64,000 bases of DNA from Rhynchospora pubera (taxonomy: Eukaryota; Streptophyta; Magnoliopsida; Poales; Cyperaceae): assembly GCA_028095005.1 (NCBI GenBank), contig CM051462.1:87927846-87991845 (forward strand). Reading direction: 5' to 3'. The notes below the pieces were generated by a model, which was not told the DNA's origin, made no database searches, and worked only from the letters and a program-made list of their open reading frames with translations. The translations under genes were made by a program, and so were the position numbers. How positions within the stretch are numbered: the first letter of the stretch is position 1; every line of letters starts with the position of its first letter. Shown here in pieces: positions 33,666 to 44,451 of this stretch.

Positions 33666-36600
33666 TTAGTTATGAGGTGCAGGACTTTGTAGGACATGTT
33701 TGGGGAGTATAATTTCACCCTTTCTGTATTTCTCTTCCACCCAATCCTTGAATACCCAACAATCTTCAGTTTTGTGTCCTACCAATCTATGGTATGCACA
33801 ATATTTTGGATTTTCGATTTCTTCCATTTCACTGGGTCGTTTGCTTATTGGTAGTTCAAGCCCACACATTATGGCTAAAGGAAACAACTCCTTAACTTTA
33901 TCCTTTTTGAATGAATAAGGTTTTCTTGTCTTTTCCATTAGAGTGACACGCGGTGGAGGTGTCTTGGGTTTGTTCCTCTTATCAGTTATTTCGGGACGTG
34001 GTCCTTTGGTTGATGTCCCAGGTAAGTTTATCTGACCATCGACTGTCTTTTTGAAGGAATACAAGAGTTTTCGTAGTCCATCATCAGATTTCTTGTGGGA
34101 TTCGGGTCTTTGCTTATATTCGTCGGGAATCTTAATCTTTCCTTTCCAAATTCCTTCTTCGATCCAATCTTTGAATATGTAACAATCTTCTACATTATGC
34201 CCCAGTACTCTATGGTAGAGGCAATAGTTTGGATGATCTTCTTCTTTCATTTCTTCAGGTCGTTTACACCTTGGCAAAGTTATCAGGTTGTTCTTCATGA
34301 CTTCTTTAAAGATCAAAGCAGTTTTGTCTTTCTTAAAGGTATAAGGTTTATTCATTCTTTCTTCTAAGCTTTCTTTAACATTGCTAGGACCTTTATCATA
34401 ACCTTGTTGACATTCATTGTTATCCTTCTTAGCTTGAGTGGATATTTCAAAGTTCTTGTCCTTCACAATTTTACCTTTCTCATTTTTATCCTCGAAAGGA
34501 TGAAGCGGGATAATGGATCGAGACCCTTCTTCTTTTTCCTTACACTTGCCCGTTTCTGTGGAACCCTTTTCCTTTTGTGGCAATGACACTGGATAGCATT
34601 TTTCCTTCTCAAATTTGGTTTTATGTGCATTTCCCCATATAACCTTTTGTTCTCCACTTTTAAGGTATTTCAAACATTGATGTAGGGTTGATGGGATCAT
34701 TCGATTTTTATGGATCCAAGACCGACCCAAAAGAGCTTCATAGTTTGTATTGACATCAATCACATAGAATTTGACAATTGTTTCCAATTCTTCAAATTGC
34801 ATTTGCAGAGTGATTGCCCCCAATGCCTTTTCAGAGATTTCATTAAACCCATGTATAGATAGTTTTTCTTGGGTTAAGTGTTCGATAGACAAGGCTATTC
34901 GGTTGAGGGTTTTCAAGGGCATGATGCTGACAGCTGATCCGGGATCCACCATCATATGCCTTAGCTTAATTTTGTTTGTTTCTCCTGTTATATAGAGTGG
35001 ATCATTGTGTTCTTTAGCTCCTATCACCAAGTCTTCATCAGTGAAGGTAATGGAGCCAGTTTGATCGGCATATGATGTTTTCGTCATGTATTTACTTGTG
35101 CATTGATATGAGATTTCATCATCATGTGATTTCCCATTTCGAACCTCGATGACATGACATTCATTTTCGTCGCCTTGCAACACCTTTTCGTGAGGGGCAG
35201 GCTCTTGCTCAAAATTAGAGTCAAGCACCAACTTTTCTTCCTTGATCATTTGTTCAACAATATCCTTAAGCACATAACAATCCTCGGTTAGATGGCCAAG
35301 CATTCGATGGTATGCGCAATATTTTGAGTCATCAATTTCACTTCTATTTCTGGGTGCTTTCCTTTGAGGTAGTCTTAGCTTTTTATCCCTTAGAATCATC
35401 TTGAGGATTGCTTCTGTTTTCTCCTTCTTGAAAGAATATGGCTTATTTAACCGCTCGGATAAAGGTATCACTGGCTGGTTATTATTTCCTTGATTGTCAT
35501 TTCTCTTGCCCTTATTTCGGCGGATAGAGGCTTCATAACTTCTGGCACCATTGCCTCTTTCTTTTTCATTTCGATTAGTTGAAACTTCTACCTCTTTAGG
35601 TGGTCCCATATGAGACAACCTAGCCACTCGAGTGATCAGGTCTTTGTAAGAGGTAACATCACTTCCTAAGAGTGACCTTTGTATCCAATCATCAAGGTTT
35701 CTGATTAGTAATTTCACCGCTTCCCTTTCAGGCATCTGGTGAGTGCAACTTATGTTGAGGTTCATCCAACGATTAATATAGTCAAGGGCCTTTTCCCCCA
35801 ATTTGGGCTTTTCACATGCCATATCGGCCATGGTAATTTCTTGTGTGACCGTTGTGAACCTTGAACAAAAAGCATCCTCCATTTCTTCCCAAGTTTCAAT
35901 TGAGTCATTTTCAAGGGAGGCGTACCACTTTAGCGCAACACCCGTCAAGCTTTGCGGGAACTGCTTGAAAAGAAGAGCTTCATTGTTGGAGGTGTTTCCG
36001 CATGTGAGGCGAAATTGGATCAAGTGTTGATCGGGTGTAATGTCCTTTTCTCTTGTACCATCAAACATGTTGAACTTAGGCATTACATAACCTTTGGGGT
36101 AAAAGATTTGTTCATGTATTTCGGGATATGGCCTTCCACACTTTTTCTTTACAGGGATCAAATAACTTGCCCCAGATGCTTGCAGCTGTTGGTTGATCAT
36201 TTCTTGGATGGACCGTTCGGTCGCTTTGGTCATTTCTGCCCCAGTCCGGGATCGTGACCTTGGGATCTCATCTTTATAAGAGTCGTGCTTGCTTTTATGC
36301 CTTCTTTCTTTTGAAAACCTTCTTCTTGGTCTTTCATTCTCTTCGTTGGACGAGTTGTTTCTTCCTTTGTTTCTTTCCTTCTTTAAAAATAACTTTTCTT
36401 CTTTTTCTTCTTCTTTTTCTTCATTGGAAGATTCACACTTGCCCCTGTCCTTTTCTCCCTTAGGAGCTCGTGTCTTGGGCCTTTCTTCCTCGTCTGATGT
36501 GACATCCTCTTCACCAAACTCTTCCAACAAATTCTTTTTTTCTAGGAACTTAAGCATTTTCTTCATTATTTTCTTTTCTTGCTCCTTTTCTTTCATCATT

Positions 36601-37337
36601 TTTGTAATGAAACTTTTCAGTTGACTCTTCTTTCCTTCGGCACATCGGCCTTCATCTTCTTCACAGTTGCTATTTATATTTTTGTCACCTTCTTCATCTT
36701 CATTATGATCATTTCTAAGAGTGTTTCTATTAGGAGAAAGATCACTTCTTTTCTTGTTTTCTTCTAACTGTTTTGACTTAGAGTTACTTTCTTCTTCGCC
36801 CTCGACTTTATGCACCAATGTGTGCGTCTGGCAGTCTTCATCAATTCTAATCATATTAACCCGTGCATGCATCACATGGGCCAATCGAAGTGGTGCAAAC
36901 GATTTACTGATGGGGAGAGTGCGCCTTATGTCCAATTCATTCTGACATGCCCTTTGGAATTTCTTCGTGCCATGAGAGTCCGACACATAAATTTTCCTTG
37001 GTGTTGGTTTCTTTTGAGGGAAACGGTGGTCGGACCAGTGTTTCTTGCGACTTGAACTTGGGCGAGCCTTCTTTTGAGAAATAAGAACCCATTCTTCTTC
37101 TTTGGCTCCAGTTCCATTAGGAGTTCCAAGTGACTTTGAAACCACCACCGGCTTGTCTTGTTGCTCTTCATTAACATGAGCGAGTTGAAAACTTCCATCC
37201 TTTACTTGCACAATGGGCACATAAGAGAACCCGTATGGCATGGATCCAAACATGAATTCGTGTTGGTAGCAGATCGGTACTGCCCCAATCGTGAGCACTC
37301 CTTTAGGCTTGCTCATGTCGACCGTTGTGGATGCCAT
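33666..37337 (-). CDS. Gag-protease polyprotein of retrotransposon 2
   Basis: The intact frame is about 1,223 residues from ATG 37,337 (MASTTVDMSKPKG); a TTG three codons earlier is less likely. In order: a charged, Lys/Glu-rich N-terminal third; a retrotransposon gag domain at about residues 420-580 (KFNMFDGTREKD, LTGVALKWYASL, WEEMEDAFCSRF); a zinc-knuckle-like module near 680 (YCAYHRMLGHLTEDC); an aspartic protease near 800 (MMVDPGSAVSIMP, later LLGRSWIH). Two further copies of the zinc module follow near 1,050 (YCLYHRVLGHNVEDC) and 1,190 (YCAYHRLVGHKTEDC). Each module is preceded by KPY-FKK and followed by KDWIE-like sequence. It would form particle cores and cleave itself. The frame stops without any reverse transcriptase, and the two extra modules occupy that place. 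Confidence 0.9.
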   Translation of the reverse strand: MASTTVDMSKPKGVLTIGAVPICYQHEFMFGSMPYGFSYVPIVQVKDGSFQLAHVNEEQQDKPVVVSKSLGTPNGTGAKEEEWVLISQKKARPSSSRKKHWSDHRFPQKKPTPRKIYVSDSHGTKKFQRACQNELDIRRTLPISKSFAPLRLAHVMHARVNMIRIDEDCQTHTLVHKVEGEEESNSKSKQLEENKKRSDLSPNRNTLRNDHNEDEEGDKNINSNCEEDEGRCAEGKKSQLKSFITKMMKEKEQEKKIMKKMLKFLEKKNLLEEFGEEDVTSDEEERPKTRAPKGEKDRGKCESSNEEKEEEKEEKLFLKKERNKGRNNSSNEENERPRRRFSKERRHKSKHDSYKDEIPRSRSRTGAEMTKATERSIQEMINQQLQASGASYLIPVKKKCGRPYPEIHEQIFYPKGYVMPKFNMFDGTREKDITPDQHLIQFRLTCGNTSNNEALLFKQFPQSLTGVALKWYASLENDSIETWEEMEDAFCSRFTTVTQEITMADMACEKPKLGEKALDYINRWMNLNISCTHQMPEREAVKLLIRNLDDWIQRSLLGSDVTSYKDLITRVARLSHMGPPKEVEVSTNRNEKERGNGARSYEASIRRNKGKRNDNQGNNNQPVIPLSERLNKPYSFKKEKTEAILKMILRDKKLRLPQRKAPRNRSEIDDSKYCAYHRMLGHLTEDCYVLKDIVEQMIKEEKLVLDSNFEQEPAPHEKVLQGDENECHVIEVRNGKSHDDEISYQCTSKYMTKTSYADQTGSITFTDEDLVIGAKEHNDPLYITGETNKIKLRHMMVDPGSAVSIMPLKTLNRIALSIEHLTQEKLSIHGFNEISEKALGAITLQMQFEELETIVKFYVIDVNTNYEALLGRSWIHKNRMIPSTLHQCLKYLKSGEQKVIWGNAHKTKFEKEKCYPVSLPQKEKGSTETGKCKEKEEGSRSIIPLHPFEDKNEKGKIVKDKNFEISTQAKKDNNECQQGYDKGPSNVKESLEERMNKPYTFKKDKTALIFKEVMKNNLITLPRCKRPEEMKEEDHPNYCLYHRVLGHNVEDCYIFKDWIEEGIWKGKIKIPDEYKQRPESHKKSDDGLRKLLYSFKKTVDGQINLPGTSTKGPRPEITDKRNKPKTPPPRVTLMEKTRKPYSFKKDKVKELFPLAIMCGLELPISKRPSEMEEIENPKYCAYHRLVGHKTEDCWVFKDWVEEKYRKGEIILPKHVLQSPAPHN

Positions 37338-37445
37338 TTCCTGCAAGAGAACAACTCCAAATGTTATCGTTAGAATTGTTTATTTTATAATTTTCCTAGC
37401 CTTTACATTATATTCTTTAAATCCCAAAGATGAGAGGAAAAAGAT

Positions 37446-37463
37446 GTCCCACCGGGCGTGCCA
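37446..37463 (-). repeat. Second copy of the primer binding site
   Basis: TGGCACGCCCGGTGGGAC on the - strand is identical to the PBS at 37,628-37,645 and 182 bp downstream of it on the sense strand. The surrounding ~80 bp (CCTAGCC-TTTACATTA..., AGATGAGAGGAAAAAGAT, CCAGAGAATCTGT) is also duplicated. The copy is followed by GGCGCACGC rather than by the LTR. Confidence 0.85.
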
Positions 37464-37627
37464 GAGAATCTGTTGGCGCACGCGGTGGGCTGTTGATTCA
37501 AATGCACTTGAAGTTTTACATTTATTTATTATTTTATTTATTTATTTATTTATTTTATCACTTTTTTTTTACTTTCCCTAGCCTTTTACATTACCCTTCA
37601 GATCCGAAAGATGAGAGGAAAAAGATA

Positions 37628-37645
37628 GTCCCACCGGGCGTGCCA
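37628..37645 (-). promoter_or_regulatory. Primer binding site of retrotransposon 2
   Basis: The - strand reads TGGCACGCCCGGTGGGAC, starting seven bases after the LTR end CGCGACA. A TGG-initiated 18-mer complementary to a tRNA 3' end is the usual minus-strand primer site, and this sequence type is common in Tat-lineage gypsy elements. Its place fixes the right LTR as the 5' one. Confidence 0.8.
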
Positions 37646-37652
37646 GAGAATC

Positions 37653-40600
37653 TGTCGCGGCTTTTTCGTCATCCCTCGAAGAATGGAATTTGGGTTTCCT
37701 CGAGAAATGGGAACATAGCCTTAGATTCACCCCCCTTAAGGTTCGATCTACGTTCGAGTATCTCTTTACGACAAGAGAACCAAAACACGAGTTGCTTCTT
37801 AAAGAGGTTTGTTGATTTCGTGGGTCCTTTCTTTCCAGTAGGCGCAAGCTCCTACTGTTAATTACCCCGTGATCGCTCACGAGAACCTCTGATTAAGGGA
37901 TCAAAAGAATTATGTGTAAAGGCTAGGGAAATTGTTTGTTTTGAGTTTATTTTGGGTTTATTTCTTTTGGTTTAAACCGGACTCGATTGGTGTACCAGAC
38001 CTAATTGACGGGACCCAATTGAGAACGTTTGAATGATTTTGTTATTTGAGACAGACTTGGTTTTGGTTTCTGATGTGGGGGCGTTGTTTCTCGTTCCTTA
38101 GGCTATTTTGGGCCTTTGGATTTGGGTTTGAGTTTATCGAGACTATTTTGGGTCTCGGGATTTGATTTAGGTTTTAAGGCTATTTTGGGCCTTGGAATTT
38201 AGTTTGGATTTCAAGACTATTTTGGGTCTCGGGTTTGATTTGAGGTTTCAAGGCTATTTTGGGTCTTGGATTTGGACTTGGATTTCAAGACTATTTTGGG
38301 TCTTAGATTTGGACTTGGTTTTCTCGGGGTTATTTTGAACCACTTGTGAGACTTTCTAATTTTTGAATCACTTGGAGTCGACTTCGATTTGCTGAAGAGA
38401 TTTCATTCTCTTAATTGAAGAGGTTTCGGTCTTGATTTCGGGTTTCGTGTTTGGACTTTTAATTTCTTAAACTTCTCTTTGGGTTTTACCATTTTTATAA
38501 TTTTATTTTTATTTTTATTTTTAATTTTAGACTTTTGAAATATCTTTTTATATTTCTAATTATGTTTATTTTCAAAAATATTTGTTGTTTAATATACTTC
38601 CTTTAAATTCTCAATGTTTATTTTTGAAAATTTGTTAAGACAATTTAATTGAGTTTTGAGATCATTTTTGAATTTTACAAATTGATTTAACATCATTTTA
38701 GAATTTTATAAGATTTATTTAATATTGAAAATACTTCAAAAATACGAAAGACCGATAATTTGACAGATTTTTATATCAAAGTATAGTGAATTTGGTTTAT
38801 TTGGATTTTTAGAATTTTATGGATATTTTATTTGTATTTTTCTGAGTTTCCTACTATTTTTAATGAATTTTCAAAGTTTCTGTTTATTTGGAATTTTCTG
38901 GTTGGTCCACATGTGCACAGGAAAATGAGTTGGCTTGCTGCTTGTACTGACATGGCGCTGATCTGGTGCTGTTGTGGCTAGCTGACGTGGCATTTATTTA
39001 TTTTATTTTATGACAGTGGGTCCCACATGTCAGATATATTTTTAATTTCAGAATATTTGGTGTAATGAGTCACTATTGTGTCAGTGACCCGCCACAAGAG
39101 CTTCGGCCACAGCAGATCGCGTGTGGCACAGGTTTGGACCCTTCTTCCCCGCCTGGCGTTGGTTTTTTTGCAGTTTAGTCCCTCGCCTTTCTCCGATGAA
39201 ATCACAGTGACTGCGGCCTCCATTTTTGGTTGAAACTAGATTCGTTGGAATCGTGAAACTGAGGAGAACGCGTTTATACCATCAATTTAAACTTCAGTCG
39301 CTGGTGCTGCACTGTGAGATCTGAGAATGCTCGAGTTGCCATTAATGGTACTCGAAGCTCTTTGCTTCCCTTTCCTTGCCAGAAACAGGTTATCTCTACT
39401 CGAGATGTCATGTAAAGAGTTAACATGACTTCAATTTCTCGTAGTGAAACCTGGAGAGGGGTGTATTGAACTGAGTGATTTCGGTTTGAGATTTAGGCAA
39501 TTCTGAATCTTCTCTGTGGGGCCCATGAGACCATCTCTTGGTGCCAGAAATCGTTTGAATAGCTTCAAGGTCTCCAATTTAGTTTGTCTATGCATTTAAT
39601 TTGACCTAGGGCATTGTAATTTGTTGGAAGAGGCATCGGGGCAGAGTTGCACACTTTTAGGTATTTTATTCAATTTCTGTTTTACCTGTAAGTCAACTTG
39701 CAGCAATAGGGTTTGTTTTAGTGCTTGATTTAAGTCAGTTTAGATTTGTTTTATGTGTTCAAACTGCACAGAACATAAGAGCAAGTGATTTAGCACTTTT
39801 CACAATTTTCAATTCTTATTTTTGATGATTTTAACCACTGTTTTAAGGCAATCTTTATTTGAGTTGCTCAATTGCTGGAAACTGAGTTACATGAGTTTCA
39901 TCTTACCACATGATGTGTATTTAAACAATCCAGGATCATTTTTGCTGTTTTTACCATAAAATGTTAATGCATTTATGTATTCCTCTTTGTTCTTTTAGAA
40001 ATATTTCAGAACATACTTACATGTTCATTCAAAGTTTCTAGATATTTACAGAAATGAATTTTAACATATTTATGATTTTGCTATATGATTGCTTTTGCAG
40101 AGAACCTGAGGTTTTGACAAAACAACATTTTATTTAGAGGAATAACATTGATACCCTTATTGAAGTGCATATGATTATACAAAACAAGATCAAATTTATT
40201 CCCTGTTGCCCATAGAGTCCTGTACCTGCTGTCCATATCTATTTTTTTGTATTTTTATGCAAAGATAACCTTGTATTTTTCATTTATTTTGTTGCTGGCC
40301 AAACTTATGAATAGATGCATATATGTATTTTATTATTTTATCCCAAGGCAATGTAATTTCTATTAGCAATTTGAGCAGCATAACAGTAGGCAGTATTTAA
40401 ATTATACAAAGATTTCACAGTTTGAACTATTTTGAGCTCAAACCAGGAAACCTTGGCCTAAAATTGAGGAGACCTCAATCAAAGCCATTGTTTTTGCCTA
40501 TCCTTGAGCATAGCATCAAGGTAAGCAGGTAGGCACCTCTCTCCAGTCTTCAATTGAGGAGACCTCAATGGAAAACCTTAATGGAGAGAGGTGATGAAGT

Positions 40601-41743
40601 TGAAGGATGATAGAGGAGAGGCAAAACAACACAATTTCGCTTCAAATTTACTTCTTTTTGACTTGTGAACAGGGAATTACACAGAATAATCACTCAATTC
40701 TAACCTTTCTCTCTTATTTCAATCTGTTCGATCTATTGTCTCTCTCAATTACACTTCAATCCTCTATTTCTAGCACAATAGAGCTAACCTAGATCTAGCC
40801 TGACCTTACCCCTCTCCTCCTCTCTTTTTCTTCTTCGATTTGGGGGCCTTATATAGGCTTGGGGATTAGGGTTTTGGTTTGAAGCCGTGGCCATTTCCAC
40901 CTTCGGATTTTGATCCAGTGGCCCGCCTCCAGCTGCGCTAGGGTTTAGATTTCGCAATACCATGGGCTAGAGATGGTGGTTTCTGGTTTTGAGTTAGTGG
41001 ACGGAGGAGGAGCCACGTCGTCTCTCCCTCCTCTTCTCCGTTTTTTTTACCCGGCGTCTCCATGGTAAAATCGTGGCTTCACTTTCACTCAGGGGAAGAG
41101 ATATATGACAGGTGGGGCCTACTCGTCGGGTTTAATGCGAGAGCATGAGATGGGCGTGCTTGGTCTTTCGTGATCCAGTGGCAAGCCAACCAATCACAGA
41201 GCTTTGGTGTATGAACCAGGTGTTTCCAACATCAAAACCCAGCGCCTCCTATCTTCTTATGGGATCCGATACAATGGTTGTACGCGCCAAGGGTCTTCCA
41301 TTTTTCTGGGATTTTCGGGAATTTCATTTGATTTTCTTTAAAAATCATTTATTTATTTGGCTGTCCAACCAAAATAAATTATTTGGGGGCCTTCCCAAGG
41401 GTATTTTTGGATGAAATTTTATGGAGAAGCTCACAAAAATATGAGGACTTTAATGGTTTAACTGGATTTGGTAAATTCCTCATAGATTTATTTTGGTAAT
41501 TTTGTGGAGTTTTTGGGTTTGTTTGCAAAACTTGGCATTTGTGTGGGCATTTTTGGTATTTAAAAATTATGATAATTCATCATAATTCTCAGGGAAATTT
41601 TGAGAATTTTTGGAGTTTGTTTGGTATTTTTGGTAATTTGGTTTTGAGTTTTGGCTGTTTGACTTCTGGCTTTTGCAATTTGGTTTTGTCTTGAAGTTGT
41701 ATTTTGTACTTTGATTTTCAGGTCTTAATTTTTAGGGTCAACA
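37653..41743 (-). repeat. 5' LTR of retrotransposon 2 (4,091 bp)
   Basis: It is co-linear with 27,109-31,613 except for the missing MITE and about 15 visible single-base differences (for example CGAGTTGCTT against CGAGTCGCTT). The intact border sequence with GGTTT on the right confirms the end. Confidence 0.93.
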
Positions 41744-41897
41744 GGTTTTGCGGCTAATCTCTGTATTCGTGGCAAACTGCGCATGGCTTTGCGGCTAATG
41801 TCTGTTGACATGGCAGACTGCGCATGGCTTTGCGGCTAATGTCTGTTGATATGGCAGACAGCGCATGGCTTTGCGGCTAATGTCTGTATTCGTGATA
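41744..41897 (+). repeat. 41-bp tandem repeat, right half
   Basis: This is the continuation of the array at 26,880-27,108, beginning inside a unit at the duplicated GGTTT. Units contain TGCGGCTAATGTCTGT and GGCAGACTGCGCATGGC. The array ends near 41,897, and non-coding DNA follows to the integrase stop. Confidence 0.85.
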
Positions 41898-42165
41898 TGT
41901 AACGGAGTATTTTAATTTGCGAATTCGAAAGCAAAAGAATGTGCCAAGTTGAAGAAAGATCATTGTATTGAATTGCAAGTTACACTATGACCAAAACAAC
42001 TTAGGCTACGATACAAGGTTCTTCTACATGCTACATTGCTTGAAAAAGTAAATAACATAAATTCTTAATTAATTGAAAGCCCTAGCTACTTTGCTTCTTC
42101 CTTGGAGCCTTATGCTACGGTACTACTCCATCGAAGCTAGTTGCTTAGGTGGGGTGGGTCGCTGT

Positions 42166-43110
42166 TCACTTGTAAAATTTACGCAAATGAACAGCATTCC
42201 AAGCGTTTGGGAGGTCGCGTCCTGTTAAATCTTGCAACCTGTACGCCCGCCCTTCTATGGATCGAATCACAATGAACGGGCCATCACAAGCAGGATCAAG
42301 CTTTCCAATGTGCTTTCCGGTTGCTTCGACACTCCTCAAGACCCAGTCACCGGGTTGGAAATGTTTCGGGACGACCTTTCTGTCAAAATTTTTGCGCATC
42401 TTCCTTTGATATTCAGCCATCCTTGCTCGCGCTTCCTCGCGAAGTTCATAGATCACTTCCAGCTCCACTAACTTCTTTTCATTGTTTCTGGTTCATTCAT
42501 AAGCGATAGTGCGCAGGGTGGGTTGCACGATTTCCATAGAGGTGACAGCCTCCATACTGTACACCATAGCAAAGGGATATCGTCCCGTTGCAGTCCTAGG
42601 GGTGGTGTTGTAGGACCATAGGATTTCGTCGAGGAAGTCGGGCCATGCCCCTTTGCTGCCTTCAATCTTCTTTTTAAGTCCTTCCAATATGGTTCGATTG
42701 GAAACTTCGGCCAGTCCATTGGTTTGAGGGTGGCTGACGGAAGAGAAAAGAGAGTGTATTCCTAGTCCCTCGCACATGTCTTGAAATGGTGCGCCCGTGA
42801 ATTGCCGACAGTTGTCGGATATGATGGTGTGAGGTATGCCATAGCGGTAGACGATGTTGTGCTTGACGAAGTCGGCCACTCGTGGGGAGGTTATCAGGGC
42901 GAGTGGTTTAGCCTCTATCCACTTGGTGAAGTACTCGACTGCCACTACTAAGAAACGTAGGTTTGCTCTAGCTGTAGGAAAAGGGCCTAGTATGTCTATT
43001 CCCCAAACATCGAAAGGCCAGGGGCTTGCAATGGTGTTTAAAGAGGCAGGGGGTTTTCGCGAGACGCGAGAATGGTATTGACATCGTTCACAACGTCGCA
43101 ACATACAACA
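42166..43110 (-). pseudogene. Ty3/gypsy integrase, N-terminally cut and with a nonsense codon
   Basis: It starts inside the zinc finger (RRCERCQYHSRV), only the C-C half remaining, directly next to the LTR at 43,111. The catalytic core is present: D in WGIDILGPF, D in TIISDNCRQF, E in NGLAEVSNR. A TGA at 42,493-42,495 interrupts the frame, and the same frame continues into the C-terminal part (EEARARMAEYQRKM, FQPGDWVLRSVE, NAWNAVHLRKFYK). Integrase would join element DNA to the chromosome. The missing upstream pol and gag and the stop codon make this copy non-functional. Confidence 0.9.
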
Positions 43111-43720
43111 ATAGATCTCAACAAAGAATTTAGATAAGAGTAGGAATTTCTAATTTTATTTGACTCTTAATCAATTTAGTACATAGTTTCTCCAGGTTTA
43201 CAGAATGTATAACCCCCCTTTCCTCATGGAGAGGGGTTCCTATTTATAGTCGTCTGGTGGTCCCGCACTGCATCGGATCTTCTGTGGCCTCCTTGTGTCT
43301 TCATCTTCCTCACTCGGCTATGACACGAAGGTCGCTGTGACCTCTCCCAACCTCGGCATGCCCCTTCCTCACTTATGACCCGCACTCATTTGTGCGAGGT
43401 TGATTCGAGACTTCCTTAGCGGCTGTCATCCAAAGGTCACAGAGCATCCCGCGACCGTTATGGAAAGGGCACCTGTGCTCAGAAACCGTTTCCTCCAGAG
43501 GGCCCACCGGAAGGGGTCCCCTCTAACGGTTTTTGACCCTGGCCCTATCCTAAGAGCAACGGATTTGGGTCCACTTTAATCATAACAGCTTGCGAGCTCC
43601 TTTCTCTAAGGGGCCTCAAAAAGGATTCTTCGAACATTCTTTCATGGTCTTTTCCTGTATTTGGACCTCAAACAAGACTTTTCGTAACTATTGGGCCCGC
43701 GTTCTGATCTGACTGTATCA
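43111..43720 (-). repeat. Right LTR of retrotransposon 1 (its 5' LTR)
   Basis: It is nearly identical to 20,861-21,474. It begins TGATACAGTC on the - strand and carries a TATA box (ACTATAAATA, 43,241-43,250 on the complementary strand). Its inner border meets integrase coding sequence with no primer binding site between. Confidence 0.85.
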
Positions 43721-44451
43721 ATAAATTAAACAAATTAACACAAATTAATTTTCCTATAATTATTTAATTTTTTTGACTTAATTTTTAAATACACACATTA
43801 ACACAAATAAAGCTTCCTATAATTATACATATTTGGCTTAATTATAAATTATACAAATTAACACAAATTAATTTTCCTATAATTATACACATTTTGGCTT
43901 AATTTTAAATTACACATATTAACATAAATAAATTCTCCTATAATTAAAAACATCTTGGCTTAATTATAAATTACAAAAATTATAACAAGTAAATTTTCCT
44001 ATAATTATACAATTTCTGGCTTAATTTTAATCTACACAATTTTTCATAAATAATTTTTTTTTAACGAGACATATTATCATAACTAAATTTTCTTATGTTT
44101 TTACAATTTTTAGCTTACTAGATACAACTACACAAATTTCTAATTACAATCATAAAATTTCTAATTACAATTATACAATTATAAATAAAGAAATAAAGTT
44201 TAAAATAAATACCTATTTCTCTTTTCTTATCTTTCTTCTTTCTCTTCCAGACGGGTTCCCTTCTCTTTCTTTCCTTCCCTTTTCTCCCTTCCAGGCAGGC
44301 TCTATCCTCATCTTTCTTCTTTCTCTTCCAGACGAGGCCCATTGCCTCTTCCCTTCTCTTTCTTCCCTTCCCTACTCTCTCTTCCAGGGGGGTCCCGCAA
44401 TATCTCTCTTTCTCTCTCCCTCTGATCTGTGTGGGAGACGCTGGGCGTCAC
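43721..44451 (-). other. AT-rich intron-like part and GA-rich leader of PMD copy B
   Basis: 43,721-44,200 resumes the TCCTATAATTATAC / TTTGGCTTAATT repeats left of the insertion. 44,220-44,420 is purine-rich on the - strand (GGAAGAGAAAGAAGAAAG type), with a charged open frame that looks like low complexity and not a domain. The N-terminal PMD coding part is not present, so the element carried an incomplete gene or a leader for a lost exon. Confidence 0.5.

Larger units (their letters stand above)
27109..41743 (-). mobile_element. Retrotransposon 2: gag-protease-only Ty3/gypsy element with giant LTRs
   Basis: LTRs lie at 27,109-31,613 and 37,653-41,743, and a perfect 5-bp target duplication GGTTT at 27,104-27,108 and 41,744-41,748. 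On the - strand the LTR reads TGTTGACCCT...CGCGACA. A primer binding site (37,628-37,645) lies inside the right LTR and a polypurine tract (31,614-31,630) inside the left LTR, so the sense strand is -. The only gene is gag-protease (33,666-37,337); I see no reverse transcriptase, RNase H or integrase motif. It is therefore non-autonomous, like TR-GAG elements, and needs helper enzymes. LTRs differ at roughly 15 sites over 4.09 kb, so insertion is recent. Confidence 0.92.
20861..43720 (-). mobile_element. Ty3/gypsy retrotransposon 1 (internally deleted) with antisense additional ORF
   Basis: It is bounded by ~612-bp LTR-like copies at 20,861-21,474 and 43,111-43,720. Sense direction is leftwards: the - strand LTR starts TGATACAGTC, carries a TATA box, and integrase reads leftwards. 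The right LTR is followed directly by the middle of the integrase zinc finger, so gag, protease, reverse transcriptase and RNase H are missing. Left of integrase come 41-bp repeats, interrupted by retrotransposon 2, then an antisense ORF with a putative gypsy-type transposon domain, then the 3' LTR. Antisense ORFs between pol and the 3' LTR are known in some Tat-lineage elements. I see no clean 5-bp target duplication. Confidence 0.75.

Noticed and set aside
33295..33712. Long Phe/Leu/Ser open frames on the + strand
   Set aside because: They come from the polypyrimidine tract opposite the sense strand of retrotransposon 2 and have no domain or codon-like pattern.
20861..43720. 5-bp target duplication for retrotransposon 1
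   Set aside because: Bases left (AGCTC) and right (ATAAA) differ; borders may be eroded, so no duplication is claimed.
44118..44342. Lys/Arg/Glu-rich - strand frame as an N-terminal PMD exon
   Set aside because: Low-complexity GA-repeat sequence without any PMD motif; described as a leader region only.
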